A stretch of DNA of 64,000 nt from Peptoniphilus_A genitalis (GTDB lineage: Bacteria > Bacillota > Clostridia > Tissierellales > Peptoniphilaceae). The stretch lies in the NCBI RefSeq assembly GCF_949769225.1, contig NZ_CATKPB010000003.1, one strand, 5' to 3'. This document shows positions 47,175-56,987 of the stretch, piece by piece. Positions within the stretch are counted from its first letter, which is position 1. Every line of letters starts with the position of its first letter. The notes beneath the pieces were generated by a model that did no database searches, was not told where the DNA came from, and saw nothing but the letters and a program-made list of their open reading frames with translations. The translations under genes were made by a program, and so were the position numbers.

Positions 47175-49520
47175 TTACTTTACGTGTTTAAAGACATAGA
47201 CAGCTTGTTTGTCTTTGTCCCATTCTATTGTTTGGTTTTTACCATCTTTAATATCTCCATGACTTGCTCCAAAGGCTTTAGCAATATTTGAAATTGAAGC
47301 ATGAATTCTTCCATTTATAATCACTGGCTTAACATCTGAATTGTAGACCTTTCCATCTGAATCTTTCATAACGCCAGTATCAATATTTAGTCTTAATGTC
47401 TTTTTAGCTAAGATATTATTCTCTTTATTGGAGAAAATAGCTTCACGAGTAGAGTTGTCATACTCAACATTAAAACCTAGAGTATAAGCAATATATCTTA
47501 CTGGAATCATAGTTCTTCCTTGATCCACATAAGTTTTTACATCCATATAGACTGTTGTCTTACCATCTTTGTTGATAATGTTATAAAAGTTTTTGTCAAC
47601 TTGGAAAACTGCAAATTCTTTTTCATCTTTAACTTGTTTTTTGTATTGTTGTTCCTCTTGCTTTTTCATCTTGTTAAGATCAAATTGATTTAGGATGTTC
47701 TTGTCATCAGCTTTCAAAAGTTCATCCCACTTCTTATCTTGAGATTTCTTATCTTCTTTCTTTTCTTTGTTTTCTTTTTGGAGTTTTAGAAGTTCATCTA
47801 ATTTTTTAGATAGGTCTTGGTTTAGATTTTTATCTTTTTCATCTTTAGCTTGTTTCTCAAGTTCTTCTTTTGCTTTTTTATTTGCTTCCTCGATTAACTT
47901 CTTTGCTTCTTCGATTTTCTTATCTAATTCTTCTTTTAGCTTTTTAATTTCTTCTTCAGAAGCTTTTTGTTTTTCTTCTAGTACTTTAATCTTATCTTCT
48001 AATTCTTTTTTTGTATTTTCAGAAGATACTTTTAAACTATCAATAGCCTTTTGAAGCTCTTCAATTTTCTTACAGCATTCTGACTTAGCACTTTCTGTTT
48101 CTTTCTTTTTAGACTCGAGGTCTTTTATCTTAATATCTTTTTCTTCAAGAACTTTTTCTAAGTCCTTAATTCTATTATCTTTATCCTCAATTTCTTTAGT
48201 CTTCTTTGCAAGTTCCCCTTCTAAAGACTCAAGATTTTCTTGCATTTCTTTGATTTTATTTTCGTTTATATCGGTCTTTTCTTTCTCAGCTTCTAACTCC
48301 CATTTTGTAGATGAATAATTTTCTTTAAGTTTTGCATTTTCATCTTGTAATCTTTTTAATTCATCTTTAAGCTGAGTAATTTCTGCTATTAGTTCATCAT
48401 TGTTAGAATTTTTAAGATCCTCAATTTCTTTATTCAATTGAACAATCTTATTATCCTTATCTCTAATTTCTTCTTCTAGCTTAGCTTTTTCTTGTTTTAG
48501 TTTCTCTCCATTATCTTTGCAAGATTCTAACTTTTCCTTTAATTCATCTATCTTTGATTGGTCTTCTTGTTTCTTATCATTTAAATCTTTGATTTGATTT
48601 TCTAAATCCTTAATGTTTTTAGTTAAATCATCAATCTTATTGTCCTTTTCATCAATATCTTGCTCTGTTAAATCTGTTTGAGTATCAATGGAATATTTAT
48701 TTGGATTGTAAATAGTCATCTTTCCTTGATACATATCATTGTTATAATCAAATTCAACTTCTACACTATCTACATTCTTATCAAAGACAAACTCTCCATT
48801 TTCATACCTTAATCCATTAGGAATAGATTTGAATCCTTGATTTCCGTTGAAACCAAAATGATTTTCGTAAAATGGATTTTGTTTTGGTCTATACTCAACT
48901 TCTTGATTATGGAATACTCCCTTACTGTTAATATTTGGATTGCCTAAAACTTTTATAGTGTGCAATTTATTTCTTGAAAAAGCATACTGTTCAATTGTCT
49001 TCACAGACTTCGGTATAGTTATTTCTTGGAGGTTATTTCTTTCAAAAGCATTATGTTCAATATTTACCAAAGTATCAGGTAAATCCACTTCACTAAGTTC
49101 ACAGGAGAAAAAAGCAAGACCGCCGATAGTTTTTAGGTTTTGAGATAGTTTAACCTTTCCTATTTTCCCAGTATAGAAGCTAGCGTAGCCAAGAGAAGTA
49201 ACGGAGTCTGGAAAAACAACCAGATCATAAACCTTTCCTCGTCCAAATTCTCGATTAAATCTATCCTTGTCTCCCATGTGGTCTAAGGAATAATTTCCTC
49301 TTACTGATTTTGTTCCTTCAGGAAACACTAAGGTCTTGGTTTTCTTTTGCTTGGCCATCCCTTGATCACTATAGGCAATGATGTTCCCTGGTGAACTATA
49401 TAAAAAATCTTCCTCTGTCCAGGCTTCCTCTTGTGCATAAACAATATTTGTCCCTACAAAGCTAAAGACGCTTCCAAATAATATGAGAAGCGCCAATGAC
49501 ATACTTATTAACTTTTTCAT
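47175..49520 (-). CDS. Secreted leucine-rich repeat/coiled-coil/amine-oxidase-stalk adhesin
   Basis: A 781-residue secreted protein: signal peptide (1-29, ending VYAQEE), BspA-type leucine-rich repeats (about 70-190; DLPDTLVNIEHNAFERN, TIPKSVKTIEQYAFSRN), a very long charged coiled coil (about 280-610), and a C-terminal copper-amine-oxidase N-domain-like repeat (about 660-781; TMIPVRYIAYTLGF...RLNIDTG). No LPXTG anchor is present; the last domain may attach the protein to the wall. It sits among conjugation genes and ends 11 bp before the DUF4366 gene, so it may promote mating-cell contact or host adhesion (inference). Confidence 0.85.
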   Translation of the reverse strand: MKKLISMSLALLILFGSVFSFVGTNIVYAQEEAWTEEDFLYSSPGNIIAYSDQGMAKQKKTKTLVFPEGTKSVRGNYSLDHMGDKDRFNREFGRGKVYDLVVFPDSVTSLGYASFYTGKIGKVKLSQNLKTIGGLAFFSCELSEVDLPDTLVNIEHNAFERNNLQEITIPKSVKTIEQYAFSRNKLHTIKVLGNPNINSKGVFHNQEVEYRPKQNPFYENHFGFNGNQGFKSIPNGLRYENGEFVFDKNVDSVEVEFDYNNDMYQGKMTIYNPNKYSIDTQTDLTEQDIDEKDNKIDDLTKNIKDLENQIKDLNDKKQEDQSKIDELKEKLESCKDNGEKLKQEKAKLEEEIRDKDNKIVQLNKEIEDLKNSNNDELIAEITQLKDELKRLQDENAKLKENYSSTKWELEAEKEKTDINENKIKEMQENLESLEGELAKKTKEIEDKDNRIKDLEKVLEEKDIKIKDLESKKKETESAKSECCKKIEELQKAIDSLKVSSENTKKELEDKIKVLEEKQKASEEEIKKLKEELDKKIEEAKKLIEEANKKAKEELEKQAKDEKDKNLNQDLSKKLDELLKLQKENKEKKEDKKSQDKKWDELLKADDKNILNQFDLNKMKKQEEQQYKKQVKDEKEFAVFQVDKNFYNIINKDGKTTVYMDVKTYVDQGRTMIPVRYIAYTLGFNVEYDNSTREAIFSNKENNILAKKTLRLNIDTGVMKDSDGKVYNSDVKPVIINGRIHASISNIAKAFGASHGDIKDGKNQTIEWDKDKQAVYVFKHVK

Positions 49521-49804
49521 TCTATAATCTCTCCTTCGCTATTTTCTATATTTTCTACTAAAGTCCTTCCTTCTTTTAAGTTCTTTATCTCTTCTTTTTC
49601 TCTTTTTTCTTCCTCCTTGTTTTTTCTCACAATATCTAAAAATTCATCTAAGGAGATTTCCCTAGACCTAAATTCTTTGATGACCTCCATGTTTTCCATT
49701 TCTATTTGTTCTTCTTCAAGAACTTGCAATTCTATTTCTATCTCTTCTTTTTTAGCTCTAAGTTTCTTTTGTTTTTCTATATTTCTTACTAATTTTCTAT
49801 TCAA
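49517..49804 (-). CDS. DUF4315 small coiled-coil conjugation protein
   Basis: A 95-residue charged helical protein (MNRKLVRNIEKQKKLRAKKEE...) matching DUF4315, which is always small and found next to the NlpC/P60 gene in Tn1549-like transfer regions. Its start follows that gene by 14 bp, and its stop overlaps the adhesin start by four bases. No enzymatic motif is seen. Confidence 0.85.
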   Translation of the reverse strand: MNRKLVRNIEKQKKLRAKKEEIEIELQVLEEEQIEMENMEVIKEFRSREISLDEFLDIVRKNKEEEKREKEEIKNLKEGRTLVENIENSEGEIIE

Positions 49805-49818
49805 ATTCTTATCCCTCC

Positions 49819-52800
49819 TTAACGTGGTCTACCAAAAGCATAAAAATGGTTTTTCCAATACTTGCTGTTTATACTTGTGTATTGAATCGGGTCTCCTGCG
49901 TGAATCATCATGCCGTTTCCCGCATAAATGCCGACATGGGATATAGGGGTCCCGCTTTTATAAGTTCCTTGGAAGAAAATAATATCTCCTGCCTTTGCTT
50001 CAGATGGACTTATGGGATTGCAATAATTTTTATAGATTAACCAGGCTGTGGTTCTCGGCATATTCCTTACACCAGATTTAGTAAAGGACCAGCAAACAAA
50101 CCCCGAGCAATCAAAGTTCTTTGGTCCACTTGCTCCAAAAACATATTTTTTCCCTATATGTTTCTCTGCTTCATTAAATAAGGTTTTTACACTTGCATTA
50201 TCGAAGGCAATGCCTGGATTTCCAAAGTTTGGATTGTCCAGTATTTCTGATAAGTCCCCGTTTCCAGACCCAAATATTGAAGCCATATTTCCTTGAGCAG
50301 ATAACAAGGCTTCGTAATGGGCAAGATTGGTTTCGTAATCCTTAAAAGCTTCCCTTGCCACTTCATCAATGGTCTTTTTAGAAAGGGTTAAGGTAAAGAT
50401 CCTATAACTATAGGGTTCTCCCTCACTATCATATTTAGTAATAGTCTTTACGGAATAATCTTTTTTATACATCTGATTAAAGAGCCTTTTAAGTTCTCCC
50501 TTAATCTTATCTACAGACTTTATCTCTCCAAATCTGGCTGTTAAATAGGAAAATAACTCGTGGACATCATGACCTACGGTATCTCCTTTTACCCTATATT
50601 CGTCATAGCCTGGGTGATAAGAAGATAGACTATCTATTTCATCTTGGAGGGCATTTTCATAGCTTAAAAATTCATTATTCACATCGCTTAGAACACCCTC
50701 ATCAGACAAGTAAGTCGTCGTGGTGATATTGCTAGCAAAACCTGCTGTCATTGTGGCCATGTTGCTTCCCATTTGAAAGAGGACAAAGAATAGGCCTATT
50801 ATCCCTAGAGCCAGAAAGACTTTTTTATACCCTCCATTTTTTATAAAATCCGTTACTTTTTTTGCTCCACTAGAGAAAGACTTCTTTATTCTCTTGGACA
50901 AACTTTCCTTTGTTTTGTTCCTAAAGCTTCTTTGAAATCTTTTCTTCATAAAAAAGCGGTTTAAAGAATTGGTCTTTTGATAGGCGCTTGTCTTTTTTAA
51001 ATCTTCAAAGTTTTTTTGAAAAAGAAGTTTCTCTTCTCTTTTGTGGATTTTTTTATCCAGCTTTCCAAGTATTTTTCTTGTTTTGAAAGGCTTTTTTCTC
51101 CTATCCCTTCTCATTTTTCTAAGACTTAATTCACTTCCTCGGGTTAGTTTATAGGCAGCATCTATCCCTGCATTATCCTCTTTTCCACTATAAAGATAAT
51201 TTGCTGTTAAACTTGTGGCTAAAATAGCTGGGCTATCCAGTTTAGAATCTGCCTTTTTCTCGTCTTTTAACAGCTTCTTTTCTGCTTTTTCTTTTTTCTT
51301 ATATAGTTTGGAAATTTTCTTTTCTTTATTGTGAAATTTAGACTCTCTCACTTCTTTTTCAAGTTGGAACTTTTTAGACTTTTTATTTTTTGCTAAATCC
51401 TTATTTAAGTCCTTTTGACCTTTTTCTTCTACTTTAGATTTTTTGCTCTCCTTTGAAGTTTCTATTTCTTTCACACTTGTCTTTTTCTTACGGGTGAGTT
51501 CTTCCTCACCTATAAAGTTTGACCTTGTTTTCTCTATGTCCTCTTTTTTCTCTTTTCCTATAGGCAGTTTCCTAATAAAGTCCATTTTATTTTTTAGTTT
51601 GTCTTGGTTTTCTTTCCTATAAAAGTTTTGACTTTCCCCTTTTAAAAAAACTTCTTTTCCTTTAGTTTTTCTAAGCTTTGGGCTTTGCTTCTCCACTAAA
51701 GTCTTTTTTAATTTTTTGTTCTTTATTTTCTCATTAGCTAAGATGTTTTCTTTTCCAAGGGGTTTATTTCTATAATTTCTTTTTTCTTTTATAGACTGGA
51801 GATTGATCGCTTGATTTTCTTTAACATCTACTCTTTCTTTATGTCTATAAGATACATCACTATCTCTAAAATCCACATCATAGCGGTCTATAACACCATC
51901 GTTGTCCATATCCTTTCCTAAAGGATCATATATCTCGCTAGAGCTTTGGCTGTTGCCCTCTTGTGGGCTCCTTACTTCCTTTTGAAACTTTGTTGTTCTT
52001 TTCTTTTTTATCGAGTCCGTCTTTAGAGTATTCTCTTTTACATTACCTACTCTTTGCCTTGAAGATTTCTCTCTAAAGTTTCGATAGCTACTTCCTATTG
52101 AGCCATCTTCTAAAACCTCTTTATTCTCTTTACTTTCATTTGGCTGTTTAAAATTTTTCCCTTGAAAGCTTTTCGCCCCATCAAAGTTGTTTACCGGTTT
52201 GATGGGATAATTTTTTTCTTGAATGGCTTCTTTGTTTTCTTCTTCATAGCTTCTAAAAGTTCTTTCTGCTTGCTTTTTCTGCCTTTGGCTTTTACTCATC
52301 TTTTCAATAGGAAGAAAATCCTTTTTATCCCTTATGCTAGGCTCCTGAGTTTGTTGATTTGTACCCCTTTTAAAAGTATTTTTGCCTTCTATCCTTTGAT
52401 CTTCTTTTTTCTTTTTACTCGGTCTCATACCAAGCCCTAATTTTGGCAAAGAAAAAACAGGAAGACTGTCTTCCTGCTGAACTTGGGGTATATAGGCTTG
52501 AGTGGAGCTTTCGATATATTCTTCAACCCAATCTTCCTTATTAGAAAGAGGGTTTTCTTCTTCCACATAAGTCTTTTCTTCATTGCTTTCAATATTTTGA
52601 TTTTCATCAATTCGGTTCTCTTCAAAGATCCTCTCCGCCATCTTTCTTTGTCTTTTTTCTTTTGGAGTCTTCTCTTTAATATTAAAAGAGTCTGATGTCT
52701 TGTTTTCTTCCTTAGTCTCTCTATAGTTTTCCTTTTTTAAGGGATCTTTAAAAGAATCTTTTTTTAGATTATCTTCTTTTACTCCTTGATTATCTAAGGC

Positions 52801-52938
52801 TTGGCTATTATCCTTAAACCTTGTTGATTTTGGTAATTCTTCAATAACTTTAATTCTATTTTCATTCTTTAATTTGCTATTTTTGCCCCTTACCTTTTCA
52901 GGCATATCCCTTGGATTGATAGGGTTTCTTTTTTTCAT
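49819..52938 (-). CDS. Transmembrane NlpC/P60 peptidoglycan hydrolase (VirB1/CD1108-like)
   Basis: A 1039-residue protein. The first 650 residues are a highly charged Lys/Glu/Arg low-complexity cytoplasmic region. It includes a calcium-site-like insert near 348 (KDMDNDGVIDRYDVDFRD). A transmembrane helix lies near 709 (VFLALGIIGLFFVLFQMG), followed by an extracellular part and a C-terminal NlpC/P60 domain with the catalytic Cys in FDCSGFVCWSF (near 943), His in SHVGIYAG (near 1001) and HAG after it. It should open peptidoglycan for the mating channel. The unusually long cytoplasmic region is specific to this lineage. Confidence 0.92.
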   Translation of the reverse strand: MKKRNPINPRDMPEKVRGKNSKLKNENRIKVIEELPKSTRFKDNSQALDNQGVKEDNLKKDSFKDPLKKENYRETKEENKTSDSFNIKEKTPKEKRQRKMAERIFEENRIDENQNIESNEEKTYVEEENPLSNKEDWVEEYIESSTQAYIPQVQQEDSLPVFSLPKLGLGMRPSKKKKEDQRIEGKNTFKRGTNQQTQEPSIRDKKDFLPIEKMSKSQRQKKQAERTFRSYEEENKEAIQEKNYPIKPVNNFDGAKSFQGKNFKQPNESKENKEVLEDGSIGSSYRNFREKSSRQRVGNVKENTLKTDSIKKKRTTKFQKEVRSPQEGNSQSSSEIYDPLGKDMDNDGVIDRYDVDFRDSDVSYRHKERVDVKENQAINLQSIKEKRNYRNKPLGKENILANEKIKNKKLKKTLVEKQSPKLRKTKGKEVFLKGESQNFYRKENQDKLKNKMDFIRKLPIGKEKKEDIEKTRSNFIGEEELTRKKKTSVKEIETSKESKKSKVEEKGQKDLNKDLAKNKKSKKFQLEKEVRESKFHNKEKKISKLYKKKEKAEKKLLKDEKKADSKLDSPAILATSLTANYLYSGKEDNAGIDAAYKLTRGSELSLRKMRRDRRKKPFKTRKILGKLDKKIHKREEKLLFQKNFEDLKKTSAYQKTNSLNRFFMKKRFQRSFRNKTKESLSKRIKKSFSSGAKKVTDFIKNGGYKKVFLALGIIGLFFVLFQMGSNMATMTAGFASNITTTTYLSDEGVLSDVNNEFLSYENALQDEIDSLSSYHPGYDEYRVKGDTVGHDVHELFSYLTARFGEIKSVDKIKGELKRLFNQMYKKDYSVKTITKYDSEGEPYSYRIFTLTLSKKTIDEVAREAFKDYETNLAHYEALLSAQGNMASIFGSGNGDLSEILDNPNFGNPGIAFDNASVKTLFNEAEKHIGKKYVFGASGPKNFDCSGFVCWSFTKSGVRNMPRTTAWLIYKNYCNPISPSEAKAGDIIFFQGTYKSGTPISHVGIYAGNGMMIHAGDPIQYTSINSKYWKNHFYAFGRPR

Positions 52939-52944
52939 TGGTCC

Positions 52945-53841
52945 TTACCTTCCTTCCTCGATTCTTTTTTTAGCAAGTTGGCAATAGTCCCTGTTGATTT
53001 CAATCCCTATATATTGCCTATTCATTTTCTTAGCTACCATGCCTACCGTTCCGCTTCCCATAAAGGGATCAAGAATAAGACCATGTTCAGGGCAACCGGC
53101 TAATATACAGGTTTTTACTAGCTTCGGTGGAAAGCAGGCATAGTGTTTTCCTCGAAAGGCAGAGGTGTTTATAGTCCAAATATCTCTGGCATTTCTCTTT
53201 TTAGGAATAGTATCTGTCGTATAGTCATTTCTATTCCTCGGTTCATTCAAACTCTGCCTTTTCATACCGCTTTTTTGATTCATATACTTATTATCTTTTC
53301 CTACCGCTGATAAATATCTTCGCTTACTGGACTCCGCTAAGGGTTTAGCTAGAGCGTCATAGTTGTAATAGTAGCTTTTAGACTTGGTCAGTAGGAAGAT
53401 ATGCTCATAGGACCTAGTCGGTCTATCTCTACAGGATTCAGGCATGGCATTTTCCTTATGCCATATAATATCGCTTCGTAAATACCAACCATCTTCCCTA
53501 AGTTTTAAAGCTAATTGCCAGGGTAGTCCCATTAAGTCTTTAGGCTTATATGCTGGCCTTTCTTCTTTACTTTTTGTGCTTGCATATAAATCGCCGATGA
53601 CAAGCCATAGACTCCCGTCTTCTTTCAAAACTCGTCTAACCTGTCTAAAAACCTCCACCAAATTGTTTAGATAGGCTTCAGGACTGTCTTCTCTTCCTAT
53701 TTGCTTGTCATGGTGATAATCTCTTAAGCCATAATAGGGTGGTGAAGTTATGCAGGTGTTAAAGAGGTTTTCAGGAAACTCTTTAAGTGCCGATAGGGCG
53801 TCTAGGTTAATAATATAATTGGTCTTTGTTGATGGATTCAT
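52945..53841 (-). CDS. Site-specific DNA methyltransferase (N6-adenine or N4-cytosine, beta class)
   Basis: A 298-residue DNA amino-methyltransferase. The catalytic TSPPYYGLRDY is near residue 33 and the SAM site LDPFMGSGTVGM near 262. This order (catalytic motif first) defines the beta class. No restriction endonuclease gene is near, so it is an orphan enzyme, probably protecting transferred DNA from host restriction. It lies between virB4 and the NlpC/P60 gene. Confidence 0.92.
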   Translation of the reverse strand: MNPSTKTNYIINLDALSALKEFPENLFNTCITSPPYYGLRDYHHDKQIGREDSPEAYLNNLVEVFRQVRRVLKEDGSLWLVIGDLYASTKSKEERPAYKPKDLMGLPWQLALKLREDGWYLRSDIIWHKENAMPESCRDRPTRSYEHIFLLTKSKSYYYNYDALAKPLAESSKRRYLSAVGKDNKYMNQKSGMKRQSLNEPRNRNDYTTDTIPKKRNARDIWTINTSAFRGKHYACFPPKLVKTCILAGCPEHGLILDPFMGSGTVGMVAKKMNRQYIGIEINRDYCQLAKKRIEEGR

Positions 53842-53868
53842 AGTTTTTTATATAATTTTCCTCCCTTC

Positions 53869-56358
53869 CTAATCTGCTTTTAGCTCTTCTGGCTTTGTGG
53901 TCATGAGGCGGTAAAGTTTTGTATCCTTTGGAAATCTGTCTACAAAGGGAACAATGGTATTGCCATAGAAAAGTAGGCCTTCCCCTTCATTAGAGTTGGT
54001 TACATAGGATAATTGATGAAGGGAGATATTTAACTTGTCTGCCAGTATTTCCCTATCTCCTCCTGCCTGATTTAGCATTAAAATAAAGTCTGTATTATCA
54101 AATATATTTTCAATTTCCGCACTAGCCAGAAGATCCTTGACGTTTTGAGTTAAGCCTGTTGGCATTCCTCCCCATTTACGGAATCGCTTCCAAATTTCAA
54201 CAGAGTAGCTGGATGTTTGTTCTTCACGTAAAAGCAAATGGAATTCATCGCAGTAGTACCTGGTTTCCTTCTTATTTCTATTGATAGTCACCCTGTTCCA
54301 AACTTGGTCCTGAACTATCAGCATCCCTATTTTTCTAAGTTGCTTTCCCAACTCCTTGATGTCATAACAAAGAATACGGTTTGAAGTATCTACATTGGTT
54401 CTATGGTTAAAAACATTTAAACTTCCTTTTACATAGATTTCCATTTCTACCGCTAACTTTGCCCCTACCTTTTCTTTTTGCTCTTTTAATAGATTGTAAA
54501 GGTCTTCTAAAATTGGCATGTTTTCGGGAACAGGGTCTTCAAAGTATTTCTCATAGAGAATGGGTAGACACCTATCTATAACCGATGTTTCTTCCGCACT
54601 TAAGCCCTCTTTTCCAACAACCAACTCAAAAAGAGATAGTATAAAGTCCGACTTTAGGGATAAGGGATTATCTTCATCGGCATAGTCTGCGTTAATATCT
54701 AGGGGATTAATAAAGTCTTTACTGGTAGGAGATATTTTTATTACTTCTCCTCCTAATGCCTTAGTTAAATTTCCATACTCCGACTCAGGATCACATATAA
54801 TAATGTCGTCTCCTGTAATAAGAAATGCATTGGTTATTTCTCGCTTGGCAGAAAAAGACTTACCTGAACCCGGCGTTCCCAGGATAAGGCCATTGGGATT
54901 TTTTAACAGCTTCCTGTCCGCCATAATAATATTTCTACTTAAGGCATTTAAGCCATAATATAGGCTTTCCCCACCTAAACAGAGTTCTTCTGTGGTAAAT
55001 GGGATAAAAACAGCTGTAGAGCTAGTTGTCAGTCCTCTATTTATCTCAATCAAATTATGCCCCAAGGGCAAACTACTCATTAGTCCCTGTTCTTGCCTAT
55101 AATTTAGGTTCTTAAGGACGCAATTGTGTCTTCCTGCTATGGAATTCAGTTGAAAAAGAATATTTTTTAATTTCTTTTTACTTTTTTCCATATTCAAAAA
55201 TAATATACTGACCACAAACATCCTTTCATTATGGTTTTGTAGTTCCACTAGGAGCTTTTTTGCATCGTTTCCGTAAGTTACAAGGTCTGATGGTAATATG
55301 TCCATATCATATCCTGAACGGATCGCCTTCTTGTTTTCTTCTATTTTCATTTTGTCTAAGTCTGTAATTTTTCTTTTAATCATCTTAATGGCTTCCGTTT
55401 GGTCAATGGAGTTAATGTGAAAACTAACAACCATGTTTTCTTCAACGCTTAAAAACTCCGCCAGCATTCGGTCGGATAATTCAGGGGCTAAGATTTGAAG
55501 AAAATTAACTTCTCCCGTATAAGGGCCAATGTTAAATTCGTTGATCTTAGAAAAATTGAAAGATGGAGGTGCTATATAGTCCTTGGTAGAAAGACCGGAA
55601 TGTTTCAAGTCATCAAAGCTAAAAATAAATTTTTCCTCACTATTTAAAAGGTCGTGTATAAGCTTTAATCTTTCATAACCGTTTAAGACATAGGCCTTGA
55701 CCCCAAATTTTTTGAAATTATTTAGAAGGTCTATTTCCATTCTTTCAAGTCTTAATTTTCCCTCTCTTAAATCTCCAGCTTCTAGCGTAAAGGTAAGGTA
55801 CATATTCTTACTAAGTCCACGATTGCCCTTCTGACTTTGTTGTCTAAGCATTTGGCTATATTCCTGTCTGATTTCATTAAAGCCGTCTTTTCTTTGAGGA
55901 ATAAAGATATTCTTTTCCACCTCTTCATTTTTCCCAATATGATTAATATAAGAAAACTGAATGTCTACATTGGGATCAAAATAGTTTAAAAAGTCTGAGA
56001 ATTGGTTAAAGATAGCTTCCTTATCTTCTTCCGTTGAAAGCTGATAGTTAATATCATAGAAACGAATGGTCTTATTAAATTTGTTGACATCAATTTGACA
56101 AATACCATCTTTTAACATTCTCAGATAGGGTAAGGATTCCTGTACTGTCTTTTTTCTTTTTTTCTTGGACGAAAAAATGGAGAACTTCTTTTTTTCGTCT
56201 CCCTTTTCCCTTGCTCCATGTTTTAACTTAGCTTTTGATTTTTCTCTATTTATTTTGTTTTGTGTCTTGCGTATATTTCTTAAATCTTCTTTTTGTTTTT
56301 TTAAAGACTCTTTATTTTGTAAGAGTTTTTGCCTTTGCTTTTTTTCGTTTTTGTTCAA
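53869..56358 (-). CDS. virB4: VirB4-family conjugation ATPase
   Basis: The transfer-channel ATPase, 829 residues. Walker A is LGTPGSGKSFSAKREI near residue 498 and Walker B is YYCDEFHLLLRE near 706. The membrane-near N-terminus is lysine-rich. The longest frame starts at 56421 inside prgI, but AAAGGAGG followed five bases later by TTG (56358, LNKNEKKQRQ) gives a better start. The gene overlaps the 3' end of prgI by 47 bp with that start. It powers assembly of the type IV secretion channel. Confidence 0.93.
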   Translation of the reverse strand: MNKNEKKQRQKLLQNKESLKKQKEDLRNIRKTQNKINREKSKAKLKHGAREKGDEKKKFSIFSSKKKRKKTVQESLPYLRMLKDGICQIDVNKFNKTIRFYDINYQLSTEEDKEAIFNQFSDFLNYFDPNVDIQFSYINHIGKNEEVEKNIFIPQRKDGFNEIRQEYSQMLRQQSQKGNRGLSKNMYLTFTLEAGDLREGKLRLERMEIDLLNNFKKFGVKAYVLNGYERLKLIHDLLNSEEKFIFSFDDLKHSGLSTKDYIAPPSFNFSKINEFNIGPYTGEVNFLQILAPELSDRMLAEFLSVEENMVVSFHINSIDQTEAIKMIKRKITDLDKMKIEENKKAIRSGYDMDILPSDLVTYGNDAKKLLVELQNHNERMFVVSILFLNMEKSKKKLKNILFQLNSIAGRHNCVLKNLNYRQEQGLMSSLPLGHNLIEINRGLTTSSTAVFIPFTTEELCLGGESLYYGLNALSRNIIMADRKLLKNPNGLILGTPGSGKSFSAKREITNAFLITGDDIIICDPESEYGNLTKALGGEVIKISPTSKDFINPLDINADYADEDNPLSLKSDFILSLFELVVGKEGLSAEETSVIDRCLPILYEKYFEDPVPENMPILEDLYNLLKEQKEKVGAKLAVEMEIYVKGSLNVFNHRTNVDTSNRILCYDIKELGKQLRKIGMLIVQDQVWNRVTINRNKKETRYYCDEFHLLLREEQTSSYSVEIWKRFRKWGGMPTGLTQNVKDLLASAEIENIFDNTDFILMLNQAGGDREILADKLNISLHQLSYVTNSNEGEGLLFYGNTIVPFVDRFPKDTKLYRLMTTKPEELKAD

Positions 56359-56686
56359 TTTTTCCTCCTTTCGCTCTAAGGTCATAGATGCAGTCTGTCT
56401 GATAGATGCGGATACTGGCATGTCTTTTTTTCTCTAAATAATATTTAATGTACTTTTCTAAATAGAGTCCATCTTTTTCATAAAGAGTGGAAAAGATGAT
56501 GGGAAAGGCTGCTGTAATCATGAGTAGCATGGACAAATCATTAGGAAGGAATTTTCTCGACAGTAAATACACAGGAAACCCTATAGCTCCCGCTAAGGCA
56601 AAGCCGATAAGCTGTCTTTTTGTCAGGTTTAGGGCAATCTTGGTTTTTACCTTTGTTAGATCTTTAGGAACGGATACATAAGCCAT
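56312..56686 (-). CDS. prgI: PrgI-family inner-membrane conjugation protein
   Basis: A 124-residue protein with two membrane segments (about 29-65) and the typical start VPKDLTKVKTKIALNLTKRQLIGF. PrgI proteins are the VirB3 equivalent of Gram-positive type IV systems, next to VirB4. It starts where the preceding small gene ends (shared A of the stop) and overlaps virB4. Confidence 0.9.
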   Translation of the reverse strand: MAYVSVPKDLTKVKTKIALNLTKRQLIGFALAGAIGFPVYLLSRKFLPNDLSMLLMITAAFPIIFSTLYEKDGLYLEKYIKYYLEKKRHASIRIYQTDCIYDLRAKGGKIEQKRKKAKAKTLTK

Positions 56687-56955
56687 TAGATCTCTCCTTC
56701 TTCCTCTTCCAAATTAAGACATACAGCAAAAGCCAGCTCTTCAGCTGTAGAGTCTTCCAAATCTTCAAATAAGGGTTTTAAGTAGGAGACTTCCTTTTCT
56801 TTGCTATCTGCTAGTCTTTTCAATTCCTTGTGTTTCTTTCTTTCAGTATAAAGATAGCCTGCGTAGGCTAAGGGTAAGCTAAGACAAGCAATAACTTTTG
56901 AAATATTGTTTTGTTTACATGGGTACTTCTTTCTTTTGTTTTTTAACTTAATCAT
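56686..56955 (-). CDS. Small membrane-anchored protein of the transfer operon (89 aa)
   Basis: An 89-residue protein with a basic N-terminus, a short hydrophobic segment (VIACLSLPLAYAGYLY, about 21-36) and an acidic tail. It is found between the VirB6-like gene and prgI. No family was recognised. Coupled translation with prgI supports a structural role in the channel. Confidence 0.7.
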   Translation of the reverse strand: MIKLKNKRKKYPCKQNNISKVIACLSLPLAYAGYLYTERKKHKELKRLADSKEKEVSYLKPLFEDLEDSTAEELAFAVCLNLEEEEGEI

Positions 56956-56987
56956 AAATTTTCCTTTCTTATTTGTTGGTACGCTTT

